A DNA stretch of 64,000 bases from Collybia mongolica (GCA_013420905.1 JAAXNY010000005.1:4278001-4342000), one strand, 5' to 3'; shown: positions 12,837 through 24,037, numbered from the stretch's first letter. Translations and numbers: made by a program. Notes: a model not told the origin generated them from the sequence alone.

Positions 12837-14194
12837 ATGAGCCCGAGGACCCCGCTTCCCCTTAATTTCCTCAAGCATCATCGTCCGAAGTTACGGTTGA
12901 ACGAGGCTCGCATCCCGCCTCTCAGTGAAGAATCCAAACAGTCAGTTGCCTTGAAACGCAAGTTCCGTAACCATAATGTTAAATCAAAGCTTATTGAAAT
13001 AGGTGCCTACGAAACCTTGCCTTATATCGCTACCCAAAATCCAAAATACCCATTCCAAGGTCAAGGAGCGCGGCAGTTCTCGTAGCCCTGTTTGTTGGCC
13101 GCGCGGGTGATCTATACGTTTTGCTAAGTCGGTAGGTGCGAATTTGTGCAGTTGAGGAAATTGGGGACAATACCTATTGCGAATAAATCCCACAGGAGGT
13201 CTGCTACGCTGAGAACATATGCAGGGGATACTTCTTTGCCTGGAGGGAGGGTGGATCCAGAGGATGCAACAGTCGAAGATACCGCGGTGTGTATCAGTAC
13301 TCTGTTCGATCGTACGAGGTCTTATGCCCATGTTTTCTAGAGGCGAGAAGCTTTCGAGGAGGTACGTTGCTTTGCTCAAGCACTGATGTTCACCTCTGAC
13401 TGTGCTTTAGTAGATTGGTTTGCCGCGGGACAGACACAAAGTTCCATTGCTATGCATCCTTGAACCTTTCATAGCGGGAAACGATACCATTGTGACACCG
13501 TGCGTCTTCGTCCTCTTGGGCCACCTAACCATCTGACGAAAGCTACAGTGTGGTTGTCTTGATTCTTGATAATACCCTACGTGTATGTCTTCCCAAAGAA
13601 TTCTCATAAATTTACCAATCCCTCCCCTATAGCCAATATTGAATACCGCAGAAGTGACAACGCTCTTCTCGCATCCACTAGCATCTTTCCTTTCAACGAC
13701 CTCCCCATTCTCCGCTGAACCCGAATCGGTTGAAGTGCCATATCACTCTTATGCCGACTGGCACTCGACAGGGCCAGATGGACAACAGTGGCCCCACCGC
13801 GCACACCGTTTCCTCACAGGGCGGGAGGCAGGAGGAATCAAACCCGTGTTCGGACTCACTGCGTATGTCGTCTACATACCTATTCGTTAACTACTTTCTG
13901 ACTGGGAGCATTATGGGGTACAGAAGCATTCTCATCCGTGTCTCGACGATAGGTTATGGCCGCGAGCCCGACTTCGAAATCCAACCTCCGGGATCACCGA
14001 GCAGAGAGGAGAGATTTGCATGGGCGATGTTAAGCCGCCCTGCTTTTAGAGAGGCATACGAGAAAGAAGGGCTGCGTGTTGATTGGGAGACCTTGACAAG
14101 GATGGCTGGAGGAGGTGCGAGGAAGATTAATTTGAAGGAAAAAGGTAGTCAGAAGAGAGGCATTTGGAGTGCTGGGATTTGGAGTAAGCTGTGA
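12837..14194 (+). pseudogene. Nudix hydrolase, peroxisomal CoA diphosphatase type (copy 1, one frameshift)
   Basis: The family (NUDT7/PCD1, UPF0035) cleaves coenzyme A or its esters to phosphopantetheine and 3',5'-ADP. Visible blocks in order: MSPRTPLPLNFLKHHRPKLR (12837); AAVLVALFVGRAGDLYVLLS (about 13070-13128); then, after introns, TLRTYAGDTSLPGGR with VDPEDATVEDTA (about 13206-13286), RREAFEE (13341-13361) and IGLPRDRHKVPLLCILEPF (about 13412-13470). Together these make a Nudix box with the UPF0035 spacing. VVVLILDNTL and LNTAEVTTLFSHPLASFLS follow, then a C-terminal exon with STIGYGREPDFEIQPPG ending at 14194. Introns are 50-65 nt and canonical. The only defect is a one-base register break around 13050-13070, just before the AAVLVALF block, where the upstream frame reads QGQGARQFS then stop. 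It may be a recent pseudogene or a sequence error. A diverged second copy lies at 29.1-29.95 kb. Confidence 0.75.
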
Positions 14195-14620
14195 CAATTC
14201 TGGGTGTTTATATATTTCATTTATATGAGAGTCGAAGCACCTGTTCATCATGAGCAAGGCCTGTTTTACAGGTTAAGTATTTAGTGCTATATGATGAAAC
14301 TGACCACAAAGCCATGTGGATAAGTATGTCAAACCAACACAAATAATGCAAACAGTTTCCAGCTGGCCACTATAACTGACCTACACACAGCTTCCCTTTA
14401 TGGATTGGAATGCCTGCCAAAGTAGTGCTGCCCCATTTTTCAGCCACATTGGGATTCAGGACACCTTCAAGTTTGTGGAGGTTTTTAGATAGTGGCATGC
14501 CTTGATGATCTTCCTGCTCCACCATGTTAGAATGGCATTCCCAAGGCTCAACTACTCATTTCTCAAGCCACTTATAGGGAAGATCGCAAGGTCAGCAGCT
14601 TCAGGCCCGAGCTGCTAGCC
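13100..14620. repeat. Direct repeat, left copy (Nudix gene body plus 3' flank)
   Basis: The sequence from the Nudix box to beyond the gene is matched in the same orientation at about 29080-30355. Shared stretches include the GATAGTGGCATGCCTTGATG block in the 3' flank and TTATGGCCGCGAGCCCGA (one change in the other copy). Similarity is clear but with many substitutions, so the duplication is old. Confidence 0.75.
14370..14525 (-). other. Small frame of 51 residues shared by both direct repeats
   Basis: It begins MVEQEDHQGMPLSKNLHKLE and ends with GKLCVGQL. The same start and HQGMPLSKNLHKLEGV recur in the right copy of the direct repeat (minus strand, around 30270-30190), so part of the frame survived duplication. 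It looks like the 3' exon of a larger gene or a mobile-element fragment. I do not recognise it. Confidence 0.3.
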
Positions 14621-15053
14621 GTAGTTATCGACTTGAGCTAGCAGAAGGCGGGAGAGAGCAAGGGATCCTCACCGGCAGATGCCGAAACGGTATGTAGGGA
14701 GGGGGGGCCTCACGCGACTCTTATCCGAGTTTTGTAGTCTCGATTCATGCTCCTCTCTGCATGGCCTTAGCTACATCACAATTGATCTCTAGGCGTATTG
14801 GAGATGGTGCAGGACATTGAGGTACGATTGACTTTCCTGGAGTTGAAGGTTTGCGAGTAGGCAAATGCGGCCGTTATTGGGGTGCTGAAACTACAGGACG
14901 TATCGAGGCAAGTGTCTGTTAGACGCAACTTTTACCTTGTAGTTTGTCTTGGGCGGCATTTTGATAGCCGGCACGTCGTAGCCGTCCACATCGCAGATGC
15001 CATCGTCTTCAAACTCGGTTCCTAAATCCACGCCTTGACCCTCGTAGCCAAGA

Positions 15054-15590
15054 TTATCCTTGTCGAATTCGTTCCAGAGCAAAGCAAACCATCGTCAATT
15101 GGTGGAGGGGGTTGTACCTATCCGGGAGTTGGTCACAAATTACAGGCTCGACCTCTTTCTCAAGGAAAGTAATATAGCCTCGTGAACAGAGGGTAGACTG
15201 TGCCATAAATTCGCAAAGATACCGATCGACATCTTGAAGACTGTTGAAAATTTCAGTCTTAGGATGACGCTTGATCCATTTTATGAACTTGTCGGGCGAA
15301 ATGTGAGGCTGGCGATCGTTTGAACTGTAAAGCTTGATGAGATCGGCACGGGTCATGGGCCAGTCATTCTTGTTCCAGCGGGGAGCCCCTTCAATGACGC
15401 CACGGACGCGTCGATGGCAGTAGCGTAAAACGTAGGCCGGGAGATCATTTACGTCAACGAGAGATGAGTTTGCTAGAGCCTCAAGAGTGTCCAAAAAGTA
15501 AAGAGCGGGGCGTTTGGCAAGTTTGGCATGGGCATTGGCATGACGATTTGAGCAAAGGGTCGGTTGGAGCCATCCTGAACGGAAAGCCAT
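15054..15590 (-). CDS. Hypothetical protein, possibly retroelement gag-like remnant
   Basis: An open frame of 178 residues. Its middle part (WPMTRADLIKLYSSNDRQPH, then FNSLQDVDRYLCEFMAQS, then GYITFLEKEVEP) resembles the region of fungal LTR-retrotransposon gag proteins that pairs a short helix with a DxxRYxxEF segment. This is a resemblance by eye, not a search. No zinc knuckle, protease or polymerase is visible nearby. The frame before it (15622-15849, minus) begins MATPQLGLCFQGTYQQF and could be an upstream exon; a separate acidic frame (14891-15082, minus) could follow. It lies between the left Nudix copy and the left arm of the large palindrome, a position consistent with mobile-element debris. 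The start at 15590 is simply the first ATG. Confidence 0.35.
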   Translation of the reverse strand: MAFRSGWLQPTLCSNRHANAHAKLAKRPALYFLDTLEALANSSLVDVNDLPAYVLRYCHRRVRGVIEGAPRWNKNDWPMTRADLIKLYSSNDRQPHISPDKFIKWIKRHPKTEIFNSLQDVDRYLCEFMAQSTLCSRGYITFLEKEVEPVICDQLPDRYNPLHQLTMVCFALERIRQG

Positions 15591-16093
15591 CGGTCCTTGC
15601 TTGACAAGGGCCTAAGGTGCCCTAAACACGTAAAAACACGCCGTTCCACGTTGTAGGATGACTGAATGTGTTGATACCTTGCTTAGAATAACTTTTCTGG
15701 GAAGTAAACCCGTGGAACCGGAAAAACATGGAAATAAAAAAAAAAGGGTAACTTAGCTTTCGCCTGACTTGAAGGGCCAAAACGAACTTGACAGACTCGA
15801 ACTGCTGGTAGGTGCCTTGGAAACAGAGACCAAGTTGAGGAGTAGCCATGAAATTTCCTTGTAGAGTGTTGGTAACACTTGTGAATGACGTTCTCGTGTG
15901 TAAACGAAGTTATTACTGTAATAACGTGGCTCGTAGAGGTATAAAAAAAAAAAGATGTTTGGGGTCGAAGGAGAGACGTTTAGAAGAAGGAGAATCGAAA
16001 GGAGGCTAATAGAGAAGTGAACAAACGTAGTTACGCCTTATCGTATCCCTAAGGGAGCTTGAGGGATGACTCGAGAAGACGTAGTAATGATGT

Positions 16094-19000
16094 AGTATTC
16101 ACGTGACGCGGTCCCGCCGTTGCCTACATAACCACTGCGGCTTCACCTAAGCTCTCGCCCCATTTCTCAATCTCCTGATCAGGACGCCAACACACGTTCC
16201 CCCTCATCCACAACTGACCAAGCGGAAGCCACTATGAACCTTGGCTACGACAATCTTCGGCTTCTTTGCGTTATTGAAGGTGAAACCGAGGTGTTTCCAA
16301 TTGATGTTGAAGGGACATCGTGGCGCAATCCTATGTTCATGGTAGGCGACCTGAAGAAGAAAATTCAAGAGGAACGAAAAGATGGTCCATTAGCTGGCGT
16401 TGATGGCCACACCCTATTACTCTGGAAGGTGCGTGCTATACGAATCATGATCTCAGGCGATATGGCTCACTTGCCATCTTCCAGCCCAAAGCGGGAAATA
16501 CTATCAGTCTGAAACCGAAACAGGCTTTGCCTGGTCGTGTCGCGTCTATTAGGGAATCTGGGGAAGAACTAGACCCTGGGGACACCATCTTAAGCGTTTT
16601 TCCAAAGCAACCTCTCCTCGATCGTTTACATATTATTGTGGATACTGGTGAGTGACGCTTCCTTGTCATGGCTGAACATCGCTGATAGGTTTCTGCGCCA
16701 AACTCCTTGTCTCTGTGGTCTGTTCATTTATCGCCCAACTTTTCCCTTCGTCTCCATTCCGCCTTTTTCTCCCTGGATCGATGTCATCTCTTATCTGCGC
16801 CGAATATCCCGACTCCTAAATGCGAATATCTTATCCCGTTGGCTGCTGGCATGAACTCTCCGTCTGCCTTATATCCTCGCGCATTCTCCAGTTTCGCATA
16901 CACGCTCTCCAGTATCCCCCCAGCATCCTTTTAAAAGACCCCGTCTCGGTGAACCCCCGCACACCCCGCCTGCTAACCTACAAGTAAAAAAAATGGTTGA
17001 AGCCAACAGTAAGTGGTGTACCTTCAAGCGTATGCGGCCTTGTGAACAGTTTTCGTTAGGTTCACCCCCGCGCCTCACCCTCAAAGAGATGGAAGCTAAC
17101 ATGGCCGCCGCATTTGCGGGCTTTGAGAACTACATGGAATACTTGGCTACTGGGAAATTGGACGGATATCTCGACTCGAACCGGCGTGAAGACAAAGTTA
17201 CAGACCTCGACGTGCATCTCCCCCTTGACCCAATTCTTCTCCTTCACGACCTCGGCAAGCACCTAGACCAGGAGCGGGTCAGAAAGTTGTTTATACATGA
17301 CACAGTGTTCGTGCCGTCCGGACAATTGTGCAGATAGTCAATTCTAATCTTGCTTTTTCCAGCCATCTATTTGGCGTCTCTGGCTCGGGTAAAACACGCC
17401 TTTCACTTGACGGGCTTTGCCAGAATTGGGGCCTTTATATTTCGTGCAGGAGCAAGCGAGGTCCAGCGTCTGGCTCCGATGACTTCAAGGCAGCGACGGA
17501 AATGTTGCAATCCATGAGTACTTGGCATCAAGGCACAAGCGCTACGGACATTTCCAAGAACGCTGATGCTGCAGACCGTGTTTTTGCAATGTTGTTGTGC
17601 GCGCGCGTCTTTGTCTTCAAGCAACTTCTGCAACGCGTTCCTATTGACACAGATGCCACACTAGCTCGACGGCGATGGACTCTTGCTCAAGTTTTGCCTC
17701 CCCGTCTGACCTTGGAGCATGACGACCTCTTCGTCAAAGTCCTTCGGGACCTTCGGCATGCTGACACTAAGATCATGCTCAATTTTATCCGCTCCACGCT
17801 GCGTGCGCTCATGAACGAGAGGAAAGATTGGTTTCCTGCAAGAAGCGCTACACCTCTATTCGTCGTGATTGACGAGGCACAGGTGGCTGCCGACTATCTG
17901 AAGAAATTCTTTCGCTCCACCACAGGGACGGATCTGCGCCCCATTCTTCGTGAAATGTATAGGTTCTTTCAGGCGTCTGGAATCTTCGCTGGGATTATTC
18001 TCTCGGGAACTGGTCTGTCGATGAAAATGGTGAAAGATGCGGTGGGTTCTTTTTCCGCAAAAGAGTTGGACATGATGGTGCAGCCCCGAGTCTTCACTGA
18101 TATTGGGCGTTTCACGAGGGACAATCCTTCTCAAGTGGTCTATATTCGCCGGTACCTCACTCTCTCGGACGATGACATCTCGGATCAGCGATTGTTGGAA
18201 CGCATGGTGTACTGGTTTTCTGGCCGGTATGTCAATCGTTTGACGCAACAAGATTCGTTCTCATCGTGGATATGGTAGTCACCGCCTGACAGCTAGCCTT
18301 ATTGAGCTTCTCCTCTACTCGGAAAATGTCCCGCGCCACCGTGTCCTGACCTCGTTCGCCGAGCAGTTGACTGGCTTCAAAATCACTGATGCAGTCGAAC
18401 TGGAGGATGGTGAACCCCCCATTTCGCCTGATCTGTCCTCGAAGATCGAATTTTATCGACCAATATGTGAATTGGACCGCCTTTTAAGAGAACAGGATAG
18501 TCAGTGCAATATCTCTTTTACGACTGCATGGACCAATCGCACATTTGACAGGAACCGAATTCATACAATGCCTAGTTGACGTTCTTATGCGGTGGACTTT
18601 GGGAAGCCAGACTACGTCTGTTCCTATCGAACGCGATATGCATAACACCATTGCGTTGGGGGTAGGCTTTTTGGACAAGATGGCGACCACTCGGAAATTC
18701 GATCCTGATGTGAACTACCCTGTATACATTTCCGAACCATTGGTAGTTCTTTCCCTCAGCTCGTTTTTCGAAAAGCAGAGTTGGACGACGAGGCGGACAT
18801 GGATGATCGAATCATTTCGCAATGCTCGTAACAACTCGTCGCTTGGATTCGTGTATGAAGAGGTCGCGCTTTGCGTGCTCATGGAGATTTTCGGGGGGAA
18901 GTTCAGTCCTCTCGCGGACGCCTTCCACTGTAGCGGGACATTAGGGTCGAGGAGGGTTACCTTGGTCTCGCTGAAGCGTGGGCCTGACGGCGTGATGCAG

Positions 19001-19983
19001 AGCTACCCGGTATCGTGGAATGCAGGCGGTTCCGATCGCTTTGGTGTCAAGGCTGTATCCCCCGCCGATGTTCTCACTTTCTTAAACGATCCGAATGGAA
19101 AGGCCTTTCTTTTTCCAGATACCCACATGGGCCCCGACCTGTTGTGTTTCCTTCAAGACGAGGAGACGAAGGAACTGATTCTTGCTGCGCTGCAAGGAAA
19201 AATTTCACCGACACTCAATGCTCAGGCCTGGCGAAGTGCCGTCATTTCTCTTATGCCCGAATTCTTTTACACGGTGGTGGTATGTATCAAACCCGTCGCA
19301 ATCAACCTTTATTCTAATGTTTGTAGGGTGGAGGAAAACGGAGTCATTATGCACCAGTGTCTTATCCAAATCTCATAAAGGATCTGACGGGGACTTTGGA
19401 GATGGTCCTCGGGCCAGAAGTATACGTGCCAATAGCTGATGCTTATTGCAGCAAACTCCGCAGCCGCACCACATCTCAGCAACAATCTGCTTCGTACCCG
19501 ACACGACAGACTCCCAGATTCCTTCGCATCATTGCAACCCCTAACGATGAACAGCGAAAGCGTCTAGAAGGGGAATGGAAGGGTGATATGGCCGTTTTGC
19601 GGTGGGATGTTGTGAAGAAGTATTTAGGTTCAACGGCCGATTCGGTGAAGACCACAGTGGGGGTTGTGTTCTGAGTGTGCTTGTTTCTGTCATTACGAGA
19701 CCGAATATTTCTATTGTTCTTCTATATGTTCGTTTAGCAATCAGAAAGCTGGTGGCTCGAGTACTATAGGGACTCCTAGGGCTCGACTAGGGTTGATGGC
19801 AAAAGGCTGGTGTGGCAGGGTGTTTCGTCTTAGATAAGGTTCAGCAAGGAAATCCGAGGTTAGTAACTAATAGGTTACTAATATGGCAGCTTTGGAGGGG
19901 GTTATTCACAGATGTTAATAACATGTCAGTAACATGTTTAATATTGTTAGAAAATGTTATTTACACTGTTAATAATTGTTAAA
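16094..19983 (+). repeat. Left arm of large inverted repeat (CRN palindrome)
   Basis: The sequence from TTCACGTGACGCGG (about 16096) to AACAATTATTAAC read in reverse (about 19983) is matched in inverted orientation by 24038-27994. In the inner 2.65 kb, paired landmarks add to exactly 44021 (17328 with 26693, 18545 with 25476, 19674 with 24347), so there are no net length changes there. Toward the outer end, substitutions and indels accumulate, including an extra block of about 50 bases in the right arm near 27850-27900. Confidence 0.95.
16234..19674 (+). CDS. Crinkler (CRN)-like NTPase-nuclease protein, copy A
   Basis: CRN proteins combine an N-terminal ubiquitin-like header with an NTPase and a nuclease-type C-terminus, and many act in nuclei (family knowledge). 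Exon 1 (16234 to about 16427) carries the header, opening LRLLCVIEGE and closing on the LLLWKV hallmark. Exon 2 ends LLDRLHIIV. A linker at about 16930-16960 has PFKRPRLGEPP, an NLS-like basic patch. After the 16993-17310 exon, HLFGVSGSGKTRLSLDGLC (about 17368) is a Walker A P-loop, and LFVVIDEAQ (about 17857) a Walker B. The long C-terminal exon (18545-19280) has an EE pair, FLFPDTHMGPDLLCFL and LQGKIS. I read these as a PD-(D/E)XK-like core with QGK in place of ExK. The last exon runs from about 19327 to 19674. No internal stop remains after plausible splicing; the exact donor before the P-loop exon is unclear. Biological role is not shown. Confidence 0.8.
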
Positions 19984-20289
19984 GAGGTATGTACAAATCT
20001 ATTCTGTGGGAATGAGTACCAGCTTATCCAAAATAGCTTCAATCATATAGGATCACCAGGTAGGTAAGCTACAATGTAGCATACCATATGGTCTAGCGGG
20101 CATATACAATGTAGTGTACCATACAGTCTGCTAGACCTCCTTTCAACCACTGCCAAATATGTACAACTACATGTAGTCATACCATGCAAATCCACCAGAC
20201 GTGTAGACCATACATGGCCAAATGAGTCAAGCAGCCAGCTATGGGTTATGGCATGGCATATAGCCCTGGTATGGCCTTAAATGGTTATA

Positions 20290-20945
20290 GTCAAAGGGAC
20301 TCAACACACAGCTAATGGATACAAGACATGGCCAATGGACAGACGGCACATGGCACATGGCTAAACAGCCCATGGCCAGATGGCACATGGATAGACAGCC
20401 AACAGATACATGGCACACAGACAACAGACACCCACATATAGCCAGTGGACTTGGGCTAGTGGTGTGTATATACTCATAAATGTTATACATATAATCCTAG
20501 ACAGGCAGCCAATGGACAGATGGCCCATGGCCAATGAACATATGACACACAGCCAATGGACAGACAGCACATGGCACATGGCCAAACAGCCCATGGCCAG
20601 ATGGTATATGGACAGATGGCCAACAGATACATGGCACACAGACAACAGACACACTCACATGGCCAGTGGACATGGGCTAGTGGTGTGTATATACTCATAT
20701 ATGTGATACATATATTCCTAGACAGGCAGCCAATGGACAGACAACACATGGCCAATGGACAGACAGCACACAGCACATGGCCCAACAGCCCATGGCCAGA
20801 TGGCACATGGACAGATGGCCAACAGATACATGGCACACAGACAACAGACACACACACACAGCCAATGGACATGGGCCAGTACTGTGTATATACTCATAAA
20901 TGTTATACATATATTCCTAGACAGGTGGCCAATGGAAATATGGCA
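20290..20945. repeat. Minisatellite with 200-220 bp higher-order period
   Basis: Blocks such as CAGCCAATGGACAG, CATGGCCAGATGGCACATGG and ATACATGGCACACAGACAAC recur. The landmark CCTAGACAGG occurs at 20496, 20717 and 20916, giving periods of 221 and 199. Within each unit, 17-20 bp ATGGCC/CAATGGACAG sub-repeats are evident. Because the repeat lacks stops, it creates long meaningless open frames on both strands. Confidence 0.88.
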
Positions 20946-20951
20946 CACTTC

Positions 20952-21240
20952 CCATCCAAGGCTCAGCTGTGCCTGTGAGTGTGCCTTCTCTTCAGGGAAG
21001 GAAACTATGTCTGCATGGCATAATCATATCAACCTGGAATTGGTGGAAGTACTCCAAATGCTGAAGTTTGCATTCAAAAAGGGCTGAATTTTACTGCAGG
21101 TAGAGGTAAAGACTTGCAGTTGGAGGCATTGGAGCAGGAGACAGATGATGAGGTATCTATTCCAGAAGACATTCCAGGTTTCATTCAGGCCCTCATCACT
21201 GAGAAAGCCTCAATGCAATATATTTTGGTCTTTGTAATCA
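20952..21240 (+). mobile_element. hAT transposase C-terminal (dimerisation) remnant
   Basis: The frame ending at 21087 reads CECAFSSGKETMSAWHNHIN then LELVEVLQMLKFAFKKG. This follows the hAT C-terminal pattern (ERVFSS-x-KET-x6-L-x-LMEALQxLKFxxK, family knowledge). One base out of register after the KKG, LNFTAGRGKDLQLEALEQE continues as in intact hAT proteins, so a single-base deletion near 21083 broke it. An acidic tail (DDEVSIPEDIPGF) follows. Everything upstream, including the catalytic core, is missing or replaced by the minisatellite. It is a dead fragment inside the palindrome centre. No terminal inverted repeats could be assigned. Confidence 0.65.
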
Positions 21241-21668
21241 AATTTGGCACCAAGCTGCAGCTAGCCATGAATTAAGCCATGAGCCACAGAGCCAAGCCAT
21301 CAATCAATGGCTCAGCTCAGCTTGAAGCTGCCACTGGGGAATGCTGGGTGAGCTGAGCAGTGGCAATACTAACAATGAACCACTCCCCAAGGTATTCCCA
21401 GCTCATGAAACCCCAAGGTGAGGACTTGACATGACACACTGCATGGACAACTTCTTGATCTCAATCTTGTCCATTGACTTTCCCATGGTAATTTAGTCTC
21501 TGGTTGTTTGGTCTTGTTGACATAAGAGAATGCATGCGATGAGGTTGTTTGTAATTTTACTGCTCAATTGCATTTAGGTGACCTCCCACCTTTGAATTCC
21601 CCTTCTCCCCTCATTTTCCAGTTCCCCCTAGGTTTCTTCTTCAAGCTCCACAGGGTCTCTGCTCACCA

Positions 21669-22678
21669 TGTTGGAAATTTCTGGATTGAGTCATGAGGCT
21701 TACAAAGCCTTGTAAGTATGTAAGCAGATTGGTAGCTTACAAGGGGTTATAAGCGAGACAATTCTTTGCAAGGGACGTTGCAATCTTATCTTACAAGAGT
21801 AACTATAAGTTGATTTGACCATCAAAAGAATGAAATCCGACTTTTATCGGATTAGTAATCTTATTTCCCACCATTCATCGTTAGCTGTTGACTGTTTAAT
21901 TCATTGCTATTAAGTGGATTTGAACCCACAACCTTGTAAGAGCTAAGGTAATTCTGCCGATAATTACCCATTTTTTATGACATTCATTACTATTGCACTA
22001 TATAGGCAATTTGTTTATTAGAAATAGACCACTATATATCCCTACTTTCTTAGTAGGTAGCACTCAAAAGAGTCAGGCCACCGCTCAGATGTGTGCACTT
22101 AGTTCCTCAATCACAGAAATAGTAGCAATAGAGAAAAATATTGATTGTGGTTAGTATAGATAAAGCTCAGTGGGGGGGGGGGGGGTGAAACTAATCCAGC
22201 TGTAATATCCCACTGCTCAACAAGGTAGGCATGGCCGAGTTGCTTGAGTTCCAGGGATCGACTTGGCATTGGCTGGCAGGGCATTGTCAGATCAACATTG
22301 GATGTTCACTCCGGCCCTCTGCTCAATGCATGTGCTGTGAACCAAGGCCCTGAACATTGCTTTTGGGGCCCTCTCCTCTCACTGTTTAGTACTGGCAATG
22401 AAATAACAAAATTAATTCTGAGTCCATATATATTGACTTATACATTATTCCCTCCCCATCTTCCTGTGGTCCAGTAGTGTGTGACATTGCAAAGTGGGAC
22501 AAAGTTATTAAGCAGTTCAAGTGGTGTCAATCCTCCCATCAAAGTAGTGATCTCTGTGTTCTCATGATCAGATAACAAGCAAAATGATGTGCTTGCAACC
22601 AACATCTCGTGCTTGTAAGGCAATCATAATCTGATTGTAATTCACATGCCTTACAAGGGGTAAAATAAATTTCCGACA
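21669..22678. mobile_element. LTR-like element (putative solo LTR)
   Basis: It begins TGTTGGAAATTTC and ends AAATTTCCGACA. These ends are imperfect inverted copies of each other and give the TG...CA termini typical of LTRs, about 1010 bases apart. Both ends carry CTTACAAG / CTTGTAAG motifs. No coding region is inside. The flanking 5 bases differ (CACCA and CAAGG), so no target-site duplication supports insertion, and the assignment is tentative. A tRNA-like stretch (minus strand, about 21904-21965) with a GGGTTCAAATCC T-loop lies within it. Confidence 0.5.
22172..22185. repeat. Poly-G run (14 G)
   Basis: Homopolymer inside the LTR-like element; likely variable in length. Confidence 0.9.
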
Positions 22679-24037
22679 CAAGGAGTAGAAATAAGATAAG
22701 TACTAAGTTTATAAGTTTTACTGCTCTCTAAGTACAAACTCCTACATATTCCACCCCCATTTATCATTTCCACCCTTGGCAAGACCTTTTTCTGAGCTTT
22801 TTATTCATCCTTTCCTATTGCCATCCCCAACTGCTCACTCAACAATCTGACCGCATGATCTTTTTGATCTTGTTATCAATCACAACTTTCACTTTATATT
22901 CCTCACACAGTACTGTGCATACTACCCAGAATCATATTCCCCATCCATTTTTTCATCCATGGAGCTTATGGCTCATTGATCTCTTCCTTTTTCTATTTTT
23001 ATCCATTCTTGCTTTTCTGACCAATCACAACATGACAACTCCATTGACAAACCTCATGTAGATGAACAGGGTTCCAGAAGAAGCCCCTGAGTCATTAACA
23101 TCATAGTTACTAACCAGCTCAAAAGGGTATGTTAAATATTGTTAATAACCAAATCAAAAAGCAGTCTCACAGATCATTGAACCTATTAACTACTATTGAT
23201 GATTGATCACTAACCATCCCCCCACACACTGCTACCTCAGGACTGCTGGAAATACACAGTAATAGCATAATCCCACTTTTTTGCTCACTTTATCCAGACA
23301 GATTTTGGGCAACTTCAATTTTGATCCAAATTTTTCACATTGCCTCTGAAAGATTATTGAAAACTTATGAAAATCACAATTTTTCTCACATTTGTAAGGG
23401 GTCACATTGCACTGAGTGCCCAGAGGGGAGAGCAATATGAATGGCAAAATCAGCCACACAGGGAAGGGGGCACCAGAGGACTAAGCGGGCTTCATTGTGA
23501 AGAGAGATCCAGGCCTAGTTTATTGCAAAGGTGCCATCCACAATCAGATGGCCCCATCTATATAGGTACATCAGAAAATAGTAGGGAAATACATTGGAAA
23601 CCTATATCAGCCTGCTGTGCAAATAGTATGGGTGTAAAGTGTCAGTAAGGGGTAAACTAATATCTGCAAAAGGGGTTAAGGAGGATGTCACAAGGTAGGT
23701 AAGATTATACTGAGGGGTCTTGAGGCATACAACAGCATATGAGTGAGTATATGATAGAGCAAGGTATATCTGTGTGACTAGATTTGGGTGTAAATGTGGA
23801 CTCCCCTTACAACATTGCTCTAATACTATGTCCTAACACCATCATCATGGCTTTCTGCCTCCTGCATAGTCTTACAGCTCCTCTAAAAGCCTTACTTGAT
23901 TGGTTTACATCTCCATGTTCTCAGAAGATTCAGGGGAGGTTAATATCACTCAGAAGAAAGTAAAAGGGCCAGATATAATAGGAAGATGAAGGGGGAAATC
24001 CTAATTGGGATTGGTAGGGGGGGATTTTTTCACTTTT

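Larger units (their letters stand above)
19984..24037. other. Palindrome centre: AT-rich repeat and transposon debris, no intact gene
   Basis: This 4 kb spacer is visibly AT-richer than the arms. It holds a minisatellite (20290-20945), a hAT transposase C-terminal remnant (about 20952-21240), an LTR-like element (21669-22678) and, near 23095-23160, a short stretch (GTTACTAACC, AATATTGTTAATAACC) resembling the AT-rich inner ends of the arms. No frame encodes a recognisable full protein. The GC-clamped inverted motifs around 21280-21370 (repeats of GCTCAGCTCAGC) could be a transposon end, but no target-site duplication was found. Confidence 0.6.

Noticed and set aside
20239..21087. Several long open frames on both strands with repeating MCHLAMGC or MDRQHMAHGQ peptides
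   Set aside because: They arise from the stop-free minisatellite; open on both strands, with no start context or domain. Only the last part (plus strand) is real hAT remnant.
22226..22310. A-box-like TGGCCGAGTTG and B-box-like TGTTCACTCC at tRNA-like distance
   Set aside because: The flanks do not form tRNA stems and the B box is poor; not called as a tRNA or SINE.
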